64,000 nucleotides of DNA, taken from Anniella stebbinsi. Its lineage: Eukaryota > Chordata > Lepidosauria > Squamata > Anniellidae. A model generated the notes under the pieces. The model was given only the letters and a program-made list of their open reading frames with translations, was not told where the DNA came from and did not search any database. Of this stretch, positions 53,201 to 62,300 are shown piece by piece; position 1 is the stretch's first letter; each line of letters opens with the position of its first letter. Made by a program: the position numbers and the translations under genes. The stretch spans positions 99,401,263 through 99,465,262 of the forward strand of contig JARDYH010000007.1 of NCBI GenBank assembly GCA_029215795.1, in the 5' to 3' direction.

Positions 53201-53306
53201 CTCTAGAGAGAACAGGGAAGGATAGAGAGAAAACAAACCGGGTAGGAGAGAGCGAGGAGAGGAAGTAAGTGTGTGTGTGTGTGCGCACGTGCGCGAGTGA
53301 GCGTAC

Positions 53307-53368
<62 letters not shown>

Positions 53369-56300
53369 GGGTGGCTCTGGCCCTGCCCATCTTTGGCTCC
53401 AGTCTTACACACCACTAGCATGGTGTGTAAGCACGAAGCCCCCAATGTGACCCTCACAGAGGTGGGAGTGGGGGAGAAGGTTCTCCCCCACTACACGTGT
53501 TAAACCAGAATATTTATTTTAAAACTTTATGTATTTAAAATATTTTTAAATAGCAATATCCACCTGATGGGTATTGATAAACAGAAATAATCCAACTGAA
53601 AGAAACTCATGGAAATAGCTTAATGGACAGTTTCATCAACTCACCTGCACAGTGATGGCTGCCTGTTTTGTCATGGACTGGTAAACTCCATTAAATTCCA
53701 CATTATGGTCCAAATCATAAACTGGACACTGCAAAAGATGGGTAAGCTTGTTAGAGCACTATCTTAACTTCTCTATTAAAGTTAGTTTTCACAAAGCATT
53801 TCCTAAACTGCTACTGTGCACTGTACAGTATACACTGTATAATGTTCTTCTCTTCAGGACCTATTTAGGGGAAAAGATTATCTGAATATATATTTGGGAT
53901 GTGCTGATGGAAGTTCACCAAGTCTGAGTGAAGTAGCAAGAAGAGTCTAAATTTAAAAAGCAAGTCAACGCACACATGAGCATATTATTACAGTAGGAGA
54001 TATAAGGGAGTGGCTATTTCCCTAAGTGTACTGGCATTGTTGTGAGATAGTAATTTCAGTGGATTATTTGGTATAAGCAGTTGTCCTACTGGTAAGAGAT
54101 GCAAAACATGAAAGCCTTTTCCTGAGCGCCAGTGTGTTAGTAGTGGGAACTGTTAGAGTATATTTAAACCAGGGAGACCCAGATTCAAATTCCCACTCAG
54201 GTATAAAACTCCCTGTGAGACCTTGAGCCAGTCACCATGCCTTAGTCTAGCCCACCATCACAGAGATCTTGTGAGAATAAATTAGTGGAGGGGAACCAGG
54301 TTCTCCGGAGGAAGAGCGAAAAGGCGTTTTTTATGTGTTTTAAAACTTTATGTAAACTGCCTTTGAGGGCAGTTATAAATCTTTGAATGAATGAATGAAT
54401 ATCCCCTAGGAGTGTTTTAACTTACACCTCCTCTTTTTCTGGTTTAACATTACACTTATGTAGAGGCTGAGAACACGGTCTAAAGAAGTTTAGAATTTGG
54501 ACTAGGTACACCCTCTCCTCCAATACATCTATTTCTGGCCCGTTCACTAGTAGAGTTGCACCAGCAGGATACACTGGGATAACATTGTTCAAAAATATCC
54601 CTGGCAATCTGGATCCAGCAGAGAAGGTTTCTACCAAACCCTCCAGCACTCCTCCAGCCACAGAGTTGAAAGACAAGATTGCCATCCAGTTTTGTGGCTG
54701 CTGCACTAGTTACTGGCTTACTGGCTTTCTGGGCCCAATTCAAGATGCTGGGATTGTTAACAATTTCCAGAGGGGTAACCGTGTTAAATCTACTGTAGAA
54801 AAACCAAAGTGTCATGTGACATCTTTAAAGACTACTGAATTTCGAGGACTATAGTTCACTTCATTAGTTACATGTAATGTTATCAAGAATTTCTGATATA
54901 TATATATATAGTACACATGGCTGTGGTGGGGAACAGTAAATAGTGAGGTCAGAAGGAAATTAAATGCAGAGACAGTACTGAAGCAGCAATTACATTATTC
55001 AGTGGCTATTCACAAAGCAGTTGTTGCAGATCCACAAAGCTTCCTTCCTTGCACAGCTAAGCCAGTGGCTCATTCGCTTCCTCATCTTCCAATGTGATGT
55101 ATGCCATCTTCTGACAGGGGGGCTGTCTATATGCGAGGAAAGCCCTGCAGTGACTGTGGATCTGCGCTGCATCAGTTATACGACGCAGGTGCAGGTTCAC
55201 AGCCACCATAGGGCTTTCCTGCAAAGCTGCACATTGAAAACATTGGGGATTTACCCCAACTTTTTCAATGACAGTGACATCAGTACGGCTCTTCCACCAC
55301 CTGATGTTGCTCTGGGGCCAATCTGGGTGGGGGGGATCCCTGGTGGAAGGTGACCAGCGACTGGTCGCCTTCCACCAAGAAGAGGGCAAGGGGGGCAGCT
55401 CCAGTACCCAGATGGCTGCCAGAAACCCTACGCTCCATCCTCGGGTGAGGACAATTACAGGGTTTTTGGACAGAGGTGATGCCAACTTGGCGCCGTGAAG
55501 ACAGCCCCAGGATTGCCCTTCTATATTCTACTAAGGCAAACAGGTCTATAGGAAAGAATAATGGACACAAATCTGACTTCAGATATGGCAACACTAAAAA
55601 AAAAAAAAACAACAACCACCCAGTGGAAGAACTCTTCAGCTGTTCAGGGCAATCTATCACTGACCTTCAAGTGACCCTTGCGGAGCAAAGGCACTTCAAA
55701 GGGAGATTAGAGGACTCAGAATAAAAGGTTTTTTTATATGTAAGTCTTCAGCAATAACTGCTTTGTGAATGGCCACTGTTAATATGGTCCTTACAGTAAT
55801 TTCTGCATTTAATTTTCCTTTGACCTCAGTTTACAATTCTGTCCCCTCTAGGCATATTGAATAACTCTGGATTAGGGGTAAATTTACTATTGGATTAAGA
55901 TTGCAATAACAAGCATCTATTGCAATACAAATAAAGTTTTTAAAAAGCAGAAGTGTGCTGAAAATGTTCTGGGTTGGGTCTTGGAAGGTTGAGAACCATT
56001 GTTAACTCATCTCACTACAACTGACTTCTATGATGAGGAATAGCACAGCTGCAGCTCACAAGCGTTTCTCTCCATATTTAGCAGGAAATTCCTATGCAAA
56101 CCAGTCAAACTAAATAAGGCAAGACTAAGCCCCCAATATCTTAAATATGATTAAGGAAGTGCCGTGTTAAACATAGAAATACGACACCAAATATTTCACC
56201 TGGTCCTTATAGGCCACTACTCCTACCCAGCTTACCACAATGTCCTGGATGGAGACAACAGAGCATGGGTAGACTGTGTCAGAAATCACTCTGACAATGA

Positions 56301-59300
56301 CAGAATCCACATCTGGAGGAAACTTGTACAGGAAATACTATGGAAAGAGGAGAGGATTTCAGGATTCTTTCTGCTACATACTGGAAAGGCATCCTTAGAA
56401 CATGAGAAAAGTGCAACCCATTGGAGAAGCCAAGTGAAGGAAGTTTCTCAGCCCAGAGTATTGGTCTGAAGTCACATGATACAGCAACTTTGCTAAAGCT
56501 AAGCAAGTCTCAAACTGGTCAGTGTCAGGAACTCCTTGGGAACTTTCAATATACACTGCCTTGAGTTCCAACACGGACGAAAATGAAATAAATACTGTTA
56601 TATCTCTGAAGCTTTGGAAGAGGTAGCAAAACCAGCCTTGTACCTGACCAAGGAAATATTTCCCCCTTTCTCACCATTCCATGATGATGCTCCCAGGCGT
56701 CATGGCACGTCAATCCACACCTCCCCACTCACTAAGAGTTGAACAAGGCCGCATTTAAAAAAAAACACTTTCGTGTCTTGGGGCTGCCCGCTTTAAGCCA
56801 TGTCTGCAGCAGCTGTCTCATCTTGCATTCCTCACAGGCATCGCTCAGAGCAACCTGGATGAATATTGTATAGGAAACTGTGGCAATGGGACCAACCACA
56901 GGAGTGGGCATGCGAGTTTTGTTGAAATTACCCCCAGTTGAGTAGAATGAAGGGGCAGCGGAATGAGAAGGAAGTGGTACATGCGACGTAGTCAACGCTT
57001 AACATTTAAAGTATGCATGCGGGGCGCTGATCTTGGGACCACATGTAGGTATGGGAGGTTAAACTTCATCCAGACACTTTCCCTCTAAATTCTCCCCCAA
57101 CCATGTGGGTTGGAAAAAACCCTCAACTGGTACCAAAAGAGGTGCTCCCTTTTAAGCCCCTGCTGGGGGGGGGGAGGCGGAATTGTGGGGGAAGTGGGTG
57201 GGTAAGAGGAAGGTTTAAACCTCTCCTAATAGCACCCAATGGCAACAATCCAGATCAGGGCCCTGCAGGCTTACTTCAAGGTAAAAAGAATAGCAAGTGT
57301 GTTATATATTTCACATAGCGCCTACTTTAGCCCCAAGATAATAGAGTTCTTTGAGCTTATTACTTTAGACTATAGGCGGGGGGGAAATAACTATACATTG
57401 TGACATTTTGTGGTTTAAACAATATCTCTATTTTTACATTTTCTCATCGCTTCAAATTTGGCAAACTAGCCAGTTACTCCAGTTAATTCTGTGTGCATTT
57501 TCATTTTCAGATGTCTTCAAATCCATGCGACCATTTTGGAGTTTATTGTTTGGTTTCCCTAATACAGACTAACTTCAAGTGGTAAATTAAAACTGGTTGT
57601 GTGAATTGATTGCTATGATCACACATGATTTGCAAGTCCCATGAGCTGCTTGAGGAAATCCATGCAGCTTGTTACATAATATTCAGGATTTTTGCTCATG
57701 GCTGCTGATTCTTATAACTGGTTCATTATACATATATTCGATCTGTGCAGAAAACAATAGTCCTGCACAATGTTTTAAGTAAACACAAAGAACATAACTT
57801 GTGTAATGGCCTATTAATCCCTAGTTTCTAGTTTATGTGCCTTTTCGTAACCATTTTCACAGGCTCAAAAAAATGTTGTTACAGTTTCATTTTCCACTGA
57901 CTACAATCAGCCCATGTTCTGGTCAAAAATCACAGTAAACATCATTTTGAAATCCAGACAAACCTGTTTTCTTAAAGATCCTTATTACGAACGAGGGCTG
58001 CAGTGCTGTGACCTCAGAAACGCCCCCCCCTTCATTAACCAGTGGGGAGAAGATCACCTTTTGTTTATTTATCTTTAATATTTGAAATGCTTCTCCATTA
58101 AAGAGCACAAAGCATTGCTCCAATAAAACAAACAGAAGCAATATTGCTGTATTTACACCACCACTGCCCATGTTTATCATGAAGGAACTCAGACAACGTG
58201 CACACTGCCAAAAGCAGAAGTTTTGAAGGGAGGGATGGAACAGTTCGTTCGCAAATACTGGGCTGAGACTAGCGAGAACAACTGCATGAAAGACTGAATG
58301 ACAGGGAACCTATGCATTTGCATCTAGGGATAATACACCTTTAAAAGAAGAGAACACAGAAGAGGCTTGTCTCCAAATAATCAACCACAGAAAAATACAA
58401 AGGTTCAAAAGCAAATAAAATCAAAACAGGATTATGAGTAGGTAGGAATTCCTTATTAAGACTAGTGGTGATTTGGTAAAGGAAGTAAGTCATGTTACGC
58501 TTAAAGATCACTCCCTTTTTGAGCTTCTAATCACCGCAATGTCTGAAAGAAATCACCTCAACTTTTATGGCCCTTCCAACATTGAGGATTGTAATTTTAT
58601 TTCACTTATAATTACAGAAATAATTGCATCATATATCACTTCTATATCATTACATAACTAGTCTCACAAATATTCATTTAAAGGAAAAAGTTGTATTCTA
58701 CTAACAAAAAATGACTTTTTTATCTATTCGCTGTCCGTGGTATTCTATATTTACATGACATTTTGAATGTGAAATGGCACAAATGCAATATTATATTATT
58801 GGTATTTTTAAAATTCTGTATCTTTTTTCAACTGATTAAAGAAACAAAAAGGCTAACCTGAAAATACTCAAACTATTACAAATTTTCAGTTCTTTTTCAC
58901 TTTTCAGTTTCAATATGAGTTAAAACCCTATTTTTTACTATTAGATCTTTATAACCACATAATCTGTCTGGGGGACTCCAAACCCATCTTCAAGACCACC
59001 TCACCCAGCTATGGCAGATGGATGGTTGGACAGCAGAGTGGGAAGTACACCAACAGAATCGCAAACTCGTCTTGGTCACCCCTAGCACCAGGTATATATA
59101 CCTAAAACTTGGGAGTTTGCTGAACAAGTTAGCTCAGTATGGGGGATAGACACACAATAGACCACGGTGGCTTCACCTTCCTGCCCACCACATGTTGACT
59201 GGAACTAATCTGCCACTGAAAAGATGTATGTATCCCATAGCACATGCAACTAATAGTACTCTTACTTGCCTGAGGTTGGGAAGGGCTGGCTGTGAAGCTA

Positions 59301-62300
59301 AAAGAAGTGCTCGTCCTGAAAAGAAAGGAGGCAATTTGTATGGATATCCATTTGAAAACTAAAACACACAGAATGCTGGCAGGCAGCAGCTTTTCCAAAA
59401 ACTAACCTTTATTCATCCACAGCTTGCTTCATCTTTTCAAATTAACTTCATTCAATATGACAAATAAACACATAAGTGGTAAAAATATAGTAGGTGCCAA
59501 AACAAAATTGCGAAGAAACTGTATGATGAAACATTCATTTAATTGCATGCCCTGAGTAACAATAATGTTTATCTTTGGTAGAAGAAAGTGTTCTCAGAAT
59601 CTAAGGTCTGCATTGCCTGACGTCATGCATTTTCCTCTTGCTCATGGAAACACAAACTGCAGCCCATCCATTGGGAAGGTTTTGGGGGTATACAAAATGG
59701 CATCTCGGGCTCACAGTAACGATTCCAACAACCTATCCATTATCCACCAGGGACAGGTCTGGAAATTCACTATGGAAAGCATTCGGCTGCAGGGCACCCT
59801 TTCCCTGCTAGATGACTTGCTTGCTTCCCTGCAGGCCTGCCTATTGCTACTGCCGCCGCTGCTACCACCGCCTCCTTTCCATGATCTGGCTAGGATAGAA
59901 AGCATCTTGCAGCTAGGGATGGATGGACTCACCAAGCCTGGTTCTGCCAGGCATTCTCAGAGCTGCCACCGCCGCCTGCCCTTGTTCACTACACCGTGCA
60001 AGCCTCTAATTGGACCAATGAGCACCCAGCAATGCTGCAGGGCCACCCATCTCCTTTAGCAATCCACCATTTCTAAGAAAGTAATGATGCATGGTTTCTG
60101 AGAATGTAACGATGCAGGAATGGCATCCGTAAAGGGGCTGTTTACACAACATTACGTAACATTGCTTCCCCAGAAAATTCCAAGCTGTCACTTTTACTAA
60201 AATGGTGGCTTGCTAAATGGATGGGTGGCTGCTTGGCTCAGTCAACAGGTCTGCAAGTGCCCCGTGGCTTGGTGAGTGAGGTCAATGGGATCGGGGGGGG
60301 GGGGGGAAGTCTGTTGGACTCCACACACACACACAGCAGACTCCCATGACATCCTCAGCTACCTGAGATGGAAGCAGTCTCTCTCAGGTAATCAGCTGCA
60401 GAGAGCTTCCTTCTCCAATGCTATGAGATGACAGCAACACAGCGGCCAGCCAGTGGCTGTAGCCTATGCCAGCAGCTGTTGCAACGATGTGTACGTTCTC
60501 AAGTCCAAAACATGTTTACAGCTCTAGGAGCTGCTTTTTAATGTATTTCCATCTTTCCCTTTGATATCCAGAGACGGAATCTGCATCTTACCAAGTGTCC
60601 CAGCAGGGCTTCCCCATTCTCCACTATTTAATAATACTAATATTCTAATCGGATATTAAAGGCGGCATTTTTCTCCTTTGCAACATAGTGTGCAAGCAAT
60701 CTATCTGCTTTGCTATTTTTTCCCAAAATACAACAGCTTTGTAAAACCTAAAGTCTTACTAGATTCAGTTGTATTTTATAAATTTCATTGTCCTCTAGAT
60801 GGTTCCAATTCAATTTGTTCTTGAGGATAACCTGTTTTGTTATTCTGCCTTTCTAAACTTTGGAAGTTTTTTCAATAGCTCTATATTGGTTTGATTATTT
60901 GATTTCTTTAATCTGGAGGAGGCTTTAAGACTTATATCTTGTATGAAAGCCTTACAAGCATCCTCAGTTGTCTTTTTATTACCACCATCTTAATTCCTTC
61001 ATTTAATAGCCAGTGCCTGCAGGAGGAGGGACCACCCCCACCCCCACCCCCACGGAAGAGGGAGAGCTGCCTGCCTGCCTGCTGCTGCTCTGCTACCACC
61101 ACCGCCCTCTCCCTGTTGGACTTCTGCTCAGTAGAGTGCCACGCCCTGCAGGACCAGGCCCCCAGGTAGCTACTGCTGCTGCTGACATCCTCCACCTGTC
61201 CCCCTCCCTGGAAGGGGATACATAAACTGGCTGGCTGAGGTGTACTGGGAGAGCCAGTGCCTGCTGCAGGAGGGGGGACTTTTTCTCCCCCTACCTGGCT
61301 TTTTGTGGGTCCTGAATTATGTGCCTGGGAGAGTCAAGTGGGGGGATTTGAGGGGGGCCCAATCAGAGTAGTGATGGGTAGAGGGAGATATGGCATTGTG
61401 AGGAGGACTTGCCAGGTAAGGGAAATGTGGCCCAGACAGTTAATGGCTGTTCCAGTCCTCCCCGCAACCTCCAGTTTGCTGTTCCAGTCCTCCCCAAAAC
61501 CTCCAGTTTGTTGGTTGACCTATCAGCCAGCCCTCAGGCCTCCGGATGCTGCTTTTAAATGCCAGATTGGTGCATAATAAGACCTCCCTCATCCACAACT
61601 TAATAGTGGATGAAGCAGCCGATCTGGCATGTATAACCGAGACCTTGGTGGGAGAGCAGCGAGGAGTCAGTCTCTCCCAGCTATGCCCACCGGGGTACTT
61701 GGTTCAGCATCAGGGTAGACTTGAGGTCTGGGAAGTAGGGGTTGCTGTGGTCTGTAGGAACTCCATCTCCCTCTGCAGGCTCCCTGTCCATGTGACTACT
61801 GGTCTGGAATGTTTGCACCTTATGCTGGGTCAGCGGGACAGATTAGGGATTCTATTGGTGTACCACCCACTCAATAGACTGCTGAGATCCCCCAGACTGT
61901 TGGTTCTGGGGGATGTCAACATTCATGCCGAGGGCATCTTATCCAAGGCAGCTCAGGATTTCATGGTCTCCATGATAACAACTATGGGACTGTCCCAACA
62001 TGCCATCAGCCCAATGCATGTAGCAGGGCATAATGTAGACCTGGTTTTCGCTACTGGACATGGAGATCTGAGGGTGGGAGACCTCACATCAGTCCCTTTG
62101 TCATGATCATTGCTTAATGAGGTTTAGACTTACAGCGTCTTTTCCTCTCTGCAAGGGTGGGGACCTATTAAGATGGTCCGCCCCGGGAGACTAATGGATC
62201 CAGATGGTTTCCAGAGGGCTCTGGGGAGTTTTTTGGCTGATAAAGATGGAGCTCCTGTCGAAACCCTGGTTGATCTGTGGAATGCATAAATGACCCAGAT

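Noticed and set aside
56732..56995. Minus-strand frame with Cys-rich text as a SIDT1 exon or transposase
   Set aside because: It does not align with SIDT1 and has no phase-compatible splice sites; the exons on either side already join in frame.
59261..59266. GT donor four bases downstream of the GC donor as the main site
   Set aside because: It would shift the frame into exon 56236-56337; kept only as a possible minor alternative.
59565..60059. 164-codon plus-strand frame as a gene
   Set aside because: No recognised similarity, no splice context, low-complexity Leu/Pro runs, and it lies inside a SIDT1 intron on the other strand.
61546..62106. 186-codon frame as a host gene
   Set aside because: It is an L2/CR1-like LINE endonuclease domain followed by broken frames.
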